Part shown: one piece after another, positions 43,651-53,243 of the stretch
Layout: each line of letters starts with the position of its first letter
Numbering within the stretch: position 1 is the first letter of the stretch
DNA from: Candidatus Obscuribacterales bacterium
Lineage (GTDB): Bacteria; Cyanobacteriota; Vampirovibrionia; Obscuribacterales; Obscuribacteraceae
Direction of reading: 5' to 3'
Assembly (NCBI GenBank): GCA_020050835.1
Contig: JAGVKB010000103.1
Span: 1 to 64,000 of the forward strand
DNA: 64,000 nt
Notes under the pieces: model-generated
Databases searched by the model: none
What the model saw: the letters and a program-made list of their open reading frames with translations, nothing else
What the model was told of the DNA's origin: nothing
Made by a program: the position numbers and the translations under genes

Positions 43651-45050
43651 AGAGACTCCATACTTGCGCCCTCCTTCGCAATTGTTTCAAACACGGCGAG
43701 GGCACGTTTCTCTACTGCATCCGCGTCTTCCCTTACTGGTAGATAAATGTGCGCTTCGTCACATACGATCGCCAGTGGAGTTCGCTGAGTGGGCTCCATC
43801 CAGAATTGCACATCATAGAGGAGGCGAGCAAACACGCCTGCAACTATAGGCAGGACATCCGGTGGCACTTCAGAAAAGTCGACGACCTTGATTCCACGGG
43901 AATCTGTCTGGGTTGAGAGCATCAGTGCTCGTATGAAATTAGACAACCAGTCGTAATCCATCGATTCACCAGGCGGTTGAAATAGAAACCCGTATCGTCG
44001 ATCTGCCATTTTTGCTTCAAGTCGAGAGATAAATCTGGTTAACTTGCCATGCCACTCTCCCTGTTTCTCGGTTGTTTTGCCAGGCACCATTTGAGTGTTA
44101 TCGTCCTTCAGCCGGGATATGAGTTCAGGCAGCTCATATGGAATCGGTGAATCAACTGTGAAGGTGGACAGAACATCAGTCTTCTTCTGAGATTGCAAGT
44201 ATGATTCTTTCAACTGTTGAACGTGGAATGTGAATCGAGAACTTTGGTTAGGAGCATTTTGATCGGTTCGGTCAACAAACATTGAGATCATCTCTTCTCG
44301 ATTCAGCAGCCAATAAGGAAGAAATATCGCTCCTGCTTCCGGTTGGTCCAAATCTCCTGGTCCTGCAATCTTAAATCGTTGTGCAAAGGCACCGCTTTCT
44401 GTGCAGAGTGGAGAATATTCTCCATGCATGTCCAACACAATGATGTTGACGTGTGGCAAGCGGCTTGCACGCTCCAATATTAAGGCCACTGCCCAACTCT
44501 TGCCAGAACCTGTACTGCCCAACACCGAAGCATGTCGCTGGAAGAATCGATCGCCACTCGCTATGGCTAAGGCGCTTCTGTCGGCTACAAAACGTCCGAG
44601 TTGAAGCCGCTCGGATTCCTTAACGTCTCTGGAAAGCAGATTCATCAAGTTCTGCAGATTCTTGCCTGCGATTACATAACAGTCTCTATCTATCTGCGGA
44701 AATGAGTCCGCACCTCGCTTGAAAACATTGTTGTCATCGCCGTCCACCGTTCTATATGTGCCGACCACTACTGCTCTAACCGTATCCTCTAGCGCTTGTC
44801 CTAAGGGAATGTTACCTTCCTTATCCTCCTCCTCTTCCAATAGCTCCTCTTGCGTGTTCCGAGTGATGCGTTCCACTATGGCAACTAAGTATTCCTGCTG
44901 GGTTTGTCCCCGCAGCGCCACAAGGTTCCCGACGGCCAAGCGTGTAAGCAAGCTGTGGTCTTCTACATCGACAAATACTCGGCCTGTATCAACCATGGAT
45001 ACTCGCCCGAGTTTGTCAGTTTCTTCGAATAAAAGGGCTACTTCCGTCAC
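43641..45050 (-). CDS. herA: HerA-like ATPase, N-terminal part, frameshifted
   Basis: A FtsK/HerA-type DNA translocase: N-terminal HAS barrel (about 1-60), Walker A GSTGSGKS (178-185) and Walker B IVCDEAHIYLP. The frame ends IAKEGASMESLCS, whereas the next frame reads RKYGVSLLVVSQRPSDV; one missing G in the G-run at 43669-43671 accounts for this. GTG 45050 shares a GTGA overlap with the SIR2 stop. SIR2-HerA pairs are the Nezha anti-phage system. Either the gene is inactivated or the assembly has a homopolymer error. Confidence 0.85.
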   Translation of the reverse strand: MTEVALLFEETDKLGRVSMVDTGRVFVDVEDHSLLTRLAVGNLVALRGQTQQEYLVAIVERITRNTQEELLEEEEDKEGNIPLGQALEDTVRAVVVGTYRTVDGDDNNVFKRGADSFPQIDRDCYVIAGKNLQNLMNLLSRDVKESERLQLGRFVADRSALAIASGDRFFQRHASVLGSTGSGKSWAVALILERASRLPHVNIIVLDMHGEYSPLCTESGAFAQRFKIAGPGDLDQPEAGAIFLPYWLLNREEMISMFVDRTDQNAPNQSSRFTFHVQQLKESYLQSQKKTDVLSTFTVDSPIPYELPELISRLKDDNTQMVPGKTTEKQGEWHGKLTRFISRLEAKMADRRYGFLFQPPGESMDYDWLSNFIRALMLSTQTDSRGIKVVDFSEVPPDVLPIVAGVFARLLYDVQFWMEPTQRTPLAIVCDEAHIYLPVREDADAVEKRALAVFETIAKEGASMESLCS

Positions 45051-46087
45051 GGTTCCAAAACCTCACGTACGAATGTTGCTATGTCCCATAACTCAAGACC
45101 GGAAAAATGGTCGTGCCCGGTTGGCGAAATTGTCTTGAACCCACCTGTGTCTGCCACAACTGCCAAAGTATTCGGCGATTGTTCCACGATAGCTTGCGCG
45201 TTTGGTGTCAATCCGTGTGTCAAGATTAGGCACGGCTTTCCCTTTTTGATCTGCGGGCTTAGATGTGTTTCCAAATGATCGTCATTAAAGCCATATCCGA
45301 CGACAAAGAATCGTGCTGCAGAGTCAATCGCTTGATTAGCACCTTCTCGTTGTGCATCGAATGGAGCGTCGTATCCGCGTCTGTACTTTGCCAGTCCAGG
45401 CGTGATGATATAAGGCGGCAACTCCAGCGGAATATGACACTGGATTGGCGAGCCGTTTAAGGCATACCAACCTAAGCTGCCATGTGGCTTGAACAGGGAA
45501 ATTCGTTTGCGATACTCAATCTTGAGCTTCTTGCCGCGCGCAACCGACTTAACGAATGATTTTCTCGATAACTCTGCGTCTAGATTCGCAGCGAAATTGC
45601 CGCAAAACATTGTGTCGACTCCATAGCCGGCAATTTCGGCGGCGACTTCAATAAGCCTGTCGTAGTTGGTAGTCACGATCGGAAGCGGCTTGTTTGGCTC
45701 GGGATTTAGGTGTGGTAGCAATTGTGCCATACGTAGCGAGCGGCTCTTTGAAAAACATTCCTGAATTGTCTGGCGTTCGGACTGTTCTATGTGCTGCGCC
45801 ACGACCGCCCTTATAAGCGTTTCCAATTCCTCACTTACTTTTACATCTTGAAGCGCGCCTTCCAGTCCTCGGCCTGCATCAAATTGTTTGATGACTTGCT
45901 CCCAGTTAGCCTGATCTTTAGCGTCTATCGACTTGGGAATCTCAGATTTGAGAATTTCCTCAAGGCGTCCCATACTCGGCAGCCCTTCGGCCACTGATAA
46001 TCCTGAGCCAACGACAAGCAACAGTCCATCACTGAGATGTGCCTGCAGCCGCTGTTTGAGTTCGTGGAGCTTCAGATTGTCGGGCAC
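45047..46087 (-). CDS. SIR2-like NAD-hydrolysing defence protein (Nezha-type)
   Basis: The SIR2 fold is shown by VGSGLSVAEGLPSM (27-39, NAD loop), TTNYDRLIE with N141, KPHGSLGWY with H202 and VVGYGFNDDHLE. In SIR2-HerA systems the SIR2 subunit degrades NAD+ and HerA forms the partner ring; infected cells stop growing. The start is GTG 46087 with AGGTGA just upstream. Its stop overlaps the HerA start. It is the first gene of a leftward operon closest to the attR end. Confidence 0.88.
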   Translation of the reverse strand: MPDNLKLHELKQRLQAHLSDGLLLVVGSGLSVAEGLPSMGRLEEILKSEIPKSIDAKDQANWEQVIKQFDAGRGLEGALQDVKVSEELETLIRAVVAQHIEQSERQTIQECFSKSRSLRMAQLLPHLNPEPNKPLPIVTTNYDRLIEVAAEIAGYGVDTMFCGNFAANLDAELSRKSFVKSVARGKKLKIEYRKRISLFKPHGSLGWYALNGSPIQCHIPLELPPYIITPGLAKYRRGYDAPFDAQREGANQAIDSAARFFVVGYGFNDDHLETHLSPQIKKGKPCLILTHGLTPNAQAIVEQSPNTLAVVADTGGFKTISPTGHDHFSGLELWDIATFVREVLEP

Positions 46088-46377
46088 ATCTTCACCTAAG
46101 CAGCGAACGAACCTCGCGGTAACAAGTCACGGTATGGGCCGCGCGGCATCTTCAGCTTAATGGTCGAGGCGGGGAACACTACCAACTGCCTCTGATTTTC
46201 TTAAGGAGAAGCGTAGCAAAACGCCGGCGACAGATATCCAGGCAATATACCGAGTATCGAGGTTTAACCGGAGGACATAAGCACCGGAACCGATCCCAGT
46301 TCAAAATCGGTATCCAGCACGGGGGACCATAAGACCTCCGAGAATGATACTACGGGCGGTGACACAAAGAGTTTATC

Positions 46378-46448
46378 CGCCTGCATCATTTCGCGCGTGC
46401 GCCTATCGTGGATCTTTCCTCGGATTGAAATTCGGAATGATGCAGGCG
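46378..46448. repeat. Perfect 13-bp inverted repeat near attR
   Basis: CGCCTGCATCATT (46378-46390) and AATGATGCAGGCG (46436-46448) pair perfectly, with three more near-matching bases inside. The rest of 46088-46599 holds no supported gene. It may be a control site or part of the recombination region. Confidence 0.5.
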
Positions 46449-46599
46449 TGTTTTGGCGGACTGACTCATGGTGCGCAGTGAGGCGTAACAGTCTTCGTGC
46501 TCACTTTATCCGAGTGCCCTGGGCGACCACTCGGTGCGAAGCAATGCGATGTGCCATCACACTCTCGACCATGAACATTGCCCATGTTTTATCGAAATG

Positions 46600-46619
46600 G
46601 TTGAACATAGGTTGAACAC
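46600..46619 (+). repeat. Arm-type integrase site, right end
   Basis: Exact copy of the 20-mer at 194-213, with two GTTGAACA units, 20 bases from the att core. See the left cluster for the argument. Confidence 0.6.
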
Positions 46620-46639
46620 ACCCTATATCCGATCCCCGA

Positions 46640-46697
46640 AAAGCCTTGGGCGGTAAGAGACTCGAACTCCTAACCCCTTCGGTGTAAACGAAGTGCT
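46640..46697. repeat. attR: 58-bp core in intact tRNA-Val
   Basis: Identical to bases 1-58. It covers the tRNA from its 3' end through the anticodon arm plus seven bases beyond. The chromosome resumes beyond the tRNA 5' end, so the element lies between the two copies. Confidence 0.9.
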
Positions 46698-46718
46698 CCA
46701 CCATTGAGCTAACCGCCC
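46647..46718 (-). tRNA. tRNA-Val (anticodon TAC)
   Basis: A complete 72-nt cloverleaf: acceptor GGGCGGT/ACCGCCC, D stem GCTC/GAGC, anticodon stem CTTCG/CGAAG with loop TTTACAC, T stem AGGAG/CTCTT with loop TTCGAGT. Anticodon TAC reads valine codons. CCA is not encoded. It is the integration target, restored by the element's own core copy. Confidence 0.95.
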
Positions 46719-46884
46719 GCAAAATGCGTAGAGGACAGTTTAACATGACCGGAGTAAAAGAGCTGAGGAGTGGCTAGGGACCAGGTCTAAGGCGAAACAA
46801 TTGGTAAGAATCGGTGGTTGGGGTGCCACGCCCGACTCTTTACAGCCGGCTATAGAAAACGGTAAACTCTACCATCCCTTCCGG

Positions 46885-46934
46885 AAGCTCGAAAGTTCGG
46901 TTTCAGCCGGGGGCTGCCCGATTCGAGCTTTTTT
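46885..46934 (+). terminator. Intrinsic terminator-like hairpin
   Basis: AAGCTCGAA (46885-46893) pairs with TTCGAGCTT (46922-46930), with a GC-rich inner part, followed by TTTT on the plus strand. It may end a small RNA; otherwise 46719-47031 holds no gene I can support. Confidence 0.5.
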
Positions 46935-47031
46935 GAAAAATAAATTGTTGCTCAGTGACATTTTCTGATTTCTGGGAACAATTGTAGTGACAAATATGCC
47001 TTACAGGCAGGCCCCGTCCACGGAAGGAGTT

Positions 47032-48021
47032 ATGGTGTCCCCGGTTTCAATCCGACTTTTGCAGCCTCTTCAAAGGGCGAGTGTTGCGCTCATTTCAATG
47101 TTGCTCTTTGTCGCTTGCATGTTCTCAAGCTCGCTAACAGTAAGCGCTTCACCGGAGAGATTTTTCGCCTTCGACAAAGTAAGAGAAGATCGGATGGCGT
47201 GCCGAGGCCGAGTTCGCCGCTTTGAGATGTATATCCCAAAGCGAGACGCGAGCACCCAGTCGGCATCATTCCCACTAGTCGTTCTTGTGCACGGGTTCAT
47301 GCGCAAGCCAAAGCACATGCGGCACAACGCCGAATACCTGGCAGCACGGGGTATCTTCGTTCTCGTTCCGGAAATGGATCAAATGCTCTGGGGTTACGAT
47401 AAGCGCGGCAAGAATATGGACGAAGTCACCGATCTCATAAAGTGGTTTCTTCCTCGCGCTTCAGATCCTAAGGATGTGTTGTATGGTGCCTTCGATGCTA
47501 ATCGAGTCGGCATGTGGGGACACAGCTCGGGCGGTCCGATCTGCATCGAGGTAATTGTCGATCTGCAGAAGCAAGGGATAGCAATCGATTCAATGATGCT
47601 TCCTGACGGGATTGTCTGGCCAAGGACAATGGAACGCCTGAGTCAGCTCCAGCCTTTAGATGTATTTAGCGTCCGGTCCGAACCAGCTGTCTGCAATCAA
47701 CACGCCAGCGTTTTGGGGTTATTGGAAAAGCTCCCGTTCTCTTACCAGGACTTTAAGGTAAACGGCGCCAAGCACTGTGACCCGGAAAACCCTACCAACT
47801 GGGGCTGCAAGTGTATTTGCGGGAAATCGAAGGATGAGTACAGGAATATCTTCGTTCGTCTCATGTATGTCTACTTCAAGGACCGACTGAATGCTCCCTC
47901 GACCCCGGACAGCCATCCCACACTGGAAGCCACTCTTCGGCAGTTCGAGACAAACAAGAAGATTACTCGAGGCATAGGGCCGGCAACCGCCAACGTCCAG
48001 CAAACAGCCCGTTCTCAGTAA
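47032..48021 (+). CDS. Exported alpha/beta hydrolase
   Basis: A serine hydrolase fold with nucleophile elbow WGHSSGG and oxyanion segment VLVHGFMRKPKHM; the layout resembles chlorophyllase/dienelactone-type alpha/beta hydrolases. The N-terminus has a signal peptide (VALISMLLFVACMFSSSLTV). AAGGAG lies just before ATG 47032 and five bases before GTG 47035; either may be used. A Cys cluster (CDPENPTNWGCKCICG) near residue 255 may form disulfides. First chromosomal gene beyond the tRNA. Substrate unknown. Confidence 0.75.
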   Translation: MVSPVSIRLLQPLQRASVALISMLLFVACMFSSSLTVSASPERFFAFDKVREDRMACRGRVRRFEMYIPKRDASTQSASFPLVVLVHGFMRKPKHMRHNAEYLAARGIFVLVPEMDQMLWGYDKRGKNMDEVTDLIKWFLPRASDPKDVLYGAFDANRVGMWGHSSGGPICIEVIVDLQKQGIAIDSMMLPDGIVWPRTMERLSQLQPLDVFSVRSEPAVCNQHASVLGLLEKLPFSYQDFKVNGAKHCDPENPTNWGCKCICGKSKDEYRNIFVRLMYVYFKDRLNAPSTPDSHPTLEATLRQFETNKKITRGIGPATANVQQTARSQ

Positions 48022-48056
48022 GCGGACAGCCGGAATTTATCAGTCGGAGCTCGGAA

Positions 48057-49445
48057 TTACTGTCGGGGCTCCGTATCAACCTTGAGGAAGTTGTAGAGCA
48101 CGAGCGGCTTACCACCATTCTGTTCAAGAATAATGCGATCCGGTTTCTTGTGCACGACATACGTGTAGAAGGGAGCAAGATTAGTCGAATCTGACAGCAG
48201 TCCGGCTATAACTGGCCATGCAATCCCATGTCCGAGGTCCTCGGTCACAATGTCCGTTACGTCAATCAGTCTCGACTTGTTTCCGAATTCTCGTTCGAGA
48301 CCGGGATATTGTGCGCTCCAACCTCGAACTGCGTCAAAGTCATTCATGCCATTTTTGAGTAAGATGCCGGAAGTATTTAGTGCAACATTCATCCAGAAAG
48401 AGCCAGAAATCATGTCGCTGAAGCCGGTCTTACTGGCTGGTCTGTTTGCTGGCGGGTCGAGTGGCCGACCCAATCTCGGTTGTCCGTTGAGCATTTGCGA
48501 TGCCATCAGCGGCCCGTCCTTATCTGAAACAATTACGTACATGGAGCCGGAGATTTGATTCTCCATATTGGAGGTAAATTGCTCGGCCGTATGGAAGTCG
48601 ACATCGGCGGAGGCAACGAAGAGATTGCGAACACGACCGGCGACACTTGCATCTGGATAGCGGCCGAAAAATGAAACCAGATAGCGATTACCCATGCTGT
48701 GTCCAATCACATCCAGCGTCGCGGCTGGATTCTTTTCTTGCAGCATTTTGACCAAGAATGTACGGAAGTAACTCTCGCTCCAATCGAGATTCGTAACGTC
48801 GGCGGAGTACTCCGCAGTAGATCCCGCTGATGGCCAGGAGAACATCACCGGAAACAGCTGGCTGTTTGATTTAGAATTGCGTCTTTGAAATTCATCAACG
48901 ATCAGTGCAAAATCTTTGAGCGCCTCCTCGAAACTGATATCGTATCCGTGAACATAAATTAGTATGTTGCCGCATTGCTCGCGGTACTTTCTTACAAAGT
49001 CCCCTTCGGGAATACTCTCTACATCGACCAGCGGTGCTTGATACCAAACATCACTGTTCGCCTTGATGGATGATTTTAATTCCGTTGCCGAACGCGCATT
49101 GAATGTGCGGCCGAGCGTATTCGGACGCGCCAGGCAGGCGTATCCGTAATCGGTTGAACCCGATCCAATGTCGAGATGACGTTTACTGCCATAATTTGGG
49201 CTGCGAGTAGTTCCTTCATTAAGTCTCGTAGTTGCGAAATAAATCCTTAGATCTGACGAACTGCAGGGGCGAAACGCATAAGGAGGAGCAGTCGGCCGAC
49301 TCTGACCGCTCACTTGCTCGGGAGCGCCGGTTGCCAGTAGCACAAGTAAGAGGGACAACAAGAGAATGATTGTAAGTGGTCCGGGCGGAGAGGGACGGCG
49401 CCTTGCTCGGGTGGCTGCCAGAGATTCAGTCAAATTCCATTTCAT
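48057..49445 (-). CDS. DUF900-type alpha/beta hydrolase
   Basis: After an N-terminal membrane or signal helix (LTIILLLSLLLVLLATG) comes a DUF900 alpha/beta hydrolase: ILIYVHGYDISFEEALKD, SWPSAGSTAEY and the nucleophile motif IGHSMGNRYLV, followed by VASADVD. Probably exported or membrane attached. It converges on the previous hydrolase gene with 35 bases between. Substrate unknown. Confidence 0.8.
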   Translation of the reverse strand: MKWNLTESLAATRARRRPSPPGPLTIILLLSLLLVLLATGAPEQVSGQSRPTAPPYAFRPCSSSDLRIYFATTRLNEGTTRSPNYGSKRHLDIGSGSTDYGYACLARPNTLGRTFNARSATELKSSIKANSDVWYQAPLVDVESIPEGDFVRKYREQCGNILIYVHGYDISFEEALKDFALIVDEFQRRNSKSNSQLFPVMFSWPSAGSTAEYSADVTNLDWSESYFRTFLVKMLQEKNPAATLDVIGHSMGNRYLVSFFGRYPDASVAGRVRNLFVASADVDFHTAEQFTSNMENQISGSMYVIVSDKDGPLMASQMLNGQPRLGRPLDPPANRPASKTGFSDMISGSFWMNVALNTSGILLKNGMNDFDAVRGWSAQYPGLEREFGNKSRLIDVTDIVTEDLGHGIAWPVIAGLLSDSTNLAPFYTYVVHKKPDRIILEQNGGKPLVLYNFLKVDTEPRQ

Positions 49446-49588
49446 GCCCGTGTCTCCGCCGTTCGTTCAGGTTATACCCGTCGATTGGATAGGCAAGCGC
49501 TGTTAAATCGGTACGTTCCAGAGGTACCTCGATTCACTTATGGTCCATTGCTGTAGATTGGGCATTGCCGTAGAATTGCACGCTAGCA

Positions 49589-50116
49589 ATGTCTGCCTTC
49601 CCAGCCTGCTGCTCCTTTGTGAATCAACAGGAACAGATAGCGCCGGAAGCCTACGATTTTGATGGAGACGAGAAATTGACTACAAAAGCACCGACTACGG
49701 ATTATACGCATACGCTGTCACTCGAGCATGAAATCACCGTTCGCACTTATGACATCGATTACGCAAATCATGTGAGTAATATTCGCTATCTTTATTGGTT
49801 GGAAGACATGCGAAATATGTTGTTTGAAAAGTACTTTCCGCTCGAACGGTTTATGGCGAACGGACAGGGACCGGTAATCGCATCAACTCATATCGAATAC
49901 AAGCGACCGGTGAAATTGTTCGATAAACCGAAGGCGTATATGTGGGTAAGTCATATTGGAAACGCTAGTCTGACGATTGAGTGTGAGATCAAGGTCAATG
50001 GAGAGTTGTCCACTTACGCGAGGCATGTCGGAGTGTTTGTCGACCTTGCCAGCGGGAAGCCGGTTCGGATTCCTTCTATATGTAAGGATACGTTCAAGAA
50101 CCTAACTGTTAAATAG
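49589..50116 (+). CDS. Hotdog-fold acyl thioesterase (4HBT-like)
   Basis: The core TYDIDYANHVSNIRYLYWLE is the 4HBT/acyl-ACP-thioesterase pattern, with the catalytic Asp and the N-H-V-S-N helix start; THIEYKRPVKLFDK and a C-terminal strand complete the hotdog. It hydrolyses acyl-CoA or acyl-ACP. The first ~45 residues are not part of the domain, and the true start could be further in; no strong ribosome site is seen. Confidence 0.75.
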   Translation: MSAFPACCSFVNQQEQIAPEAYDFDGDEKLTTKAPTTDYTHTLSLEHEITVRTYDIDYANHVSNIRYLYWLEDMRNMLFEKYFPLERFMANGQGPVIASTHIEYKRPVKLFDKPKAYMWVSHIGNASLTIECEIKVNGELSTYARHVGVFVDLASGKPVRIPSICKDTFKNLTVK

Positions 50117-50386
50117 ATCGACTTGCCGTCAATCAGTGCAAGGAAGTCTGGTGGTACCAGTCGAGGCGTAGATTTCCTCTCGTTCGTCAAGCCGGCACAA
50201 ATTGTTGCTGCAATACATTTGTTTCTTGAATCTTGAGAAATCTAAATCGGACTTGCCTAAAATTTCCGGCAGTAAAGTAATTCCTTCTGTCGGGACCCAA
50301 AGGTTCCTTCATTAGGCAACTCCCCGGTGGTGAGGCAAACGCGGAGCAGCTGTTCCGTTTTTACTTACATCACAGGGGGAGCTGTA

Positions 50387-53011
50387 ATGAGCTCACACGA
50401 TCAACATGCGGACCAATGGTCCGAGACCCGGAATGATAACACCAAGAAAATTACCGAAGCGGTCATTTCAGAAGTCTCAGCAGGAAAGCAAGATCTTGTA
50501 ACCGGAATCCAAAGGGCAATCGCCGATCTGAAGGCGGGCGGGCGAAGCAGCATCACAGACGAGTTTGGAAAGCCACAGCTTTTCGACTCCGATCGAACCA
50601 CTGCGCGTGCTACTGAAACACAGGCGACGAACCACAATCAGCAGGACACAGCGCCGGCTGAGTCCATGCAGGCACCTAATCAACGACATGGTGCGGTGCT
50701 TGCAGAGACGTTGCAAGCACCCAGCCAGCGTCATGGCGAAGTTCCTGCGGAGACTCTGCAGACAACCGGCAATCATCCAGAAAGGGGCGGTGTCGAGTCA
50801 CAGCATAGCGGCGGTGACGGACCGGCATCTCCTCATCGGAATCGGCACAACGGTAATGATTCGCCACACGAACGTGAAAGACCGGGCGACCCACCTCGGG
50901 TGATCAGTATGCCCGAAGAGCCGGTACGAGTTTCCACTGATACTGCCTATCGCGGAGAATACATTACCCGCGATGTAAATCCATCTGAGCATACAGTTCA
51001 TAGTGGCGATACGGTTCAATCAGTTGCCCGAGCGCACCTCGGAACTGGCGCTACTGACGAACAAGTGCAGAGCCACGCTCGCGAGATCGAGCGGGTGAAT
51101 CATCTGCGCACTTCCGATCAGTTGAGAGAAGGACAAGTTCTGACGATGCCCGGGCATACTCTGGACGGTGGTTATGTAACCAAGGATGCGACCGGCGCAT
51201 TGCATACGCGTTGGCAGGAAGGAAGCGAGCGCGTCGAAGGGATTAATGGCACCGGATACGTGCGGCATCCTGCAGCCGATGGCGGTTACACTCAACATAA
51301 CTGGGGACGACTTCCGGAAAATAACTACGACATTACGCGAACCGCAGATGGGCACTATCTCGTCGCCGACCGTCCTGGTGATGTTCCGAGAGAATCTACT
51401 AATCCTAACGATCCGCGCGTTGAGCACGCACGCTTGAGCGATCTGGCTGAATCGAGAATTAGCAATCCCGACGACCTCGCACGCTTTCGTAGAAACATGG
51501 CTCAATTCGAGCAGCGTGCTCACGATCAGCACCTACCACCAGAAGAGGTGTCCCGAACATATCAGCAGATTGAAAGGCTGTTGGAGCATAGCGGACGAAG
51601 TCAGGTACCCGAGAACAGGCGGATCGAGCTAGCCCAACAAGTGATGGAGCAAGCTGCAGATCCTACTTCGATCGACCAGGGCTATCACAGCACATGCAAT
51701 GTGGCCGCCGTCGAATCACGGCTATATACGAGGAATCCCTCAGAAGCTGCCCGACTCGTAACCGAAGTTGCCACCACCGGACAGTTTACAGCTCGTGATG
51801 GCACCGTCGTAACTCCGCCTGCAAACAGCGTGCGTCCCGACAGTGAGGGCAGCGCGCATCCACCAGGCTACAACAGCCGGTCATATGCGAGTCAGATCTT
51901 TCAAGTAACAGCGGTCAACATGCACTACCAGACCAATCCTTATGTCTATACCGATTCGCGCGGGCACGAACATACAGTTCCGCCCGGAGGAATGCGTTAC
52001 GAGCAGAGCCATCATGTAGCGCCGCCCGATACAGGTGAGCGCTTGATCGATACGACCAGACATCCTCCGCGCACAATAGAGCGCAGTCCGGAATTGAGCG
52101 AAGATCAGATCGCTTTGGTCAACAACAGACTGACTGGTGAAAGCGGCCACGACATGGTGATCGGACACAGGGACACATTATCGGGCGATGTAAATGGATC
52201 GACCGCAATCACAAGCGAACAGGAGTTAAACGATCGGCTCGAACGGGCTTCCCGGGAAGGAAAGCTGCCGGTCATCGTCCGGGTGGAATCAGGCAATCAA
52301 CCCTGGTTTCATGATTCCGGCGGCGGCTCGGCCGGTGGGTCGGATGGAGCGCACGTCGTTTGCGTAACCGGTTATGAGGCAGGTCCACCGGCGCGGGTTC
52401 AGATTGATAACCAATGGGGAGAGCAGGCTGACCACCTGGGTAAAAGAAGCATGTCCGTCCATGACCTCTATCAATCGATGCGAGTGCCGGACAATACCGA
52501 CCAGCTCGCCCAGCTCCAACGCGATGTCGATTACGACAGAGCCCACAATTCAATCGATACTCGTAAAGAGTTCGAGGTATTACGACTGCGACATAGCCTG
52601 CCTGCCGATGATCCAAATCATCTCAATGATGCAGACTACAACCGGCTGGTCAACGAACAGATCGACCAGGCTGGGCACAGATGGACCCAGCAACGCGCTG
52701 ACGGTAAGTTGAACCAGTCGGAGTTTGACAACGGCCGGCGCGAAATCGGTGATATCGCCCGCAGTCAATCATTCGACCGCCGGCTGGAGATTATTGAGCG
52801 CTGTCATACGGCTGGCGCTATTAATGATGTGGAGTACGACGGCTCTCTCACGAATGCCATTCGAGACTCTCGGAGTAAATGGGCTGAGGAAGACAGACGG
52901 GGCACAGGAGACAGCGGAGAAAGGCGCCGGGCCAGGGCGGCGATTGAAAGAATGCTCAATGCTCTGCCGGCAGACAGGAGGCGGGCAGTGATCGCCAATT
53001 CCCGGGAGTAG
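50387..53011 (+). CDS. LysM protein with papain-like C-terminal domain, paralogue 1
   Basis: An N-terminal helix shared by the family (GIQRAIADLKAGGRSSITDEFGKP) is followed by a low-complexity part, a LysM domain (HTVHSGDTVQSVARAHLG ... GQVLTMPGH) and a C-terminal region of ~450 residues. There C437 (HSTCNVAAVESRLY), H656 (AHVVCVTGYE) and N675 (IDNQWGE) are arranged as in papain-type peptidases. No signal peptide is seen. GGGGGAG lies five bases before ATG 50387. Unlike the other two paralogues it is not followed by a small partner gene. Confidence 0.7.
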   Translation: MSSHDQHADQWSETRNDNTKKITEAVISEVSAGKQDLVTGIQRAIADLKAGGRSSITDEFGKPQLFDSDRTTARATETQATNHNQQDTAPAESMQAPNQRHGAVLAETLQAPSQRHGEVPAETLQTTGNHPERGGVESQHSGGDGPASPHRNRHNGNDSPHERERPGDPPRVISMPEEPVRVSTDTAYRGEYITRDVNPSEHTVHSGDTVQSVARAHLGTGATDEQVQSHAREIERVNHLRTSDQLREGQVLTMPGHTLDGGYVTKDATGALHTRWQEGSERVEGINGTGYVRHPAADGGYTQHNWGRLPENNYDITRTADGHYLVADRPGDVPRESTNPNDPRVEHARLSDLAESRISNPDDLARFRRNMAQFEQRAHDQHLPPEEVSRTYQQIERLLEHSGRSQVPENRRIELAQQVMEQAADPTSIDQGYHSTCNVAAVESRLYTRNPSEAARLVTEVATTGQFTARDGTVVTPPANSVRPDSEGSAHPPGYNSRSYASQIFQVTAVNMHYQTNPYVYTDSRGHEHTVPPGGMRYEQSHHVAPPDTGERLIDTTRHPPRTIERSPELSEDQIALVNNRLTGESGHDMVIGHRDTLSGDVNGSTAITSEQELNDRLERASREGKLPVIVRVESGNQPWFHDSGGGSAGGSDGAHVVCVTGYEAGPPARVQIDNQWGEQADHLGKRSMSVHDLYQSMRVPDNTDQLAQLQRDVDYDRAHNSIDTRKEFEVLRLRHSLPADDPNHLNDADYNRLVNEQIDQAGHRWTQQRADGKLNQSEFDNGRREIGDIARSQSFDRRLEIIERCHTAGAINDVEYDGSLTNAIRDSRSKWAEEDRRGTGDSGERRRARAAIERMLNALPADRRRAVIANSRE

Positions 53012-53243
53012 ACCGGCAGTTCTTGATTAGCAACAATTTTCACCTAGCCGTCTGAGACCCGCCTAGAATATTAGGTGGAGCGATAGACCGACTCATGACA
53101 TTAAAAATCAATGTCACCGGCCTAATTTCTCCGCCGGGCTGGTGAATGAGTCAGGCATGGGGTAAAACTTTGCCCCATTAGCCTTCGGGGGAGCTTTAGG
53201 TGAGAATCCAGACAGCACCCAACACAATAACTGAGGAATGGTA

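Noticed and set aside
1-46718. Self-transmissible ICE
   Set aside because: Relaxase and coupling protein are present, but no VirB4, VirB6 or VirB8-10 type gene was found within the element limits.
46741-46934. Possible 4.5S/SRP or other housekeeping RNA before the terminator-like hairpin
   Set aside because: The conserved SRP loop sequences are not present, and no known RNA was recognised.
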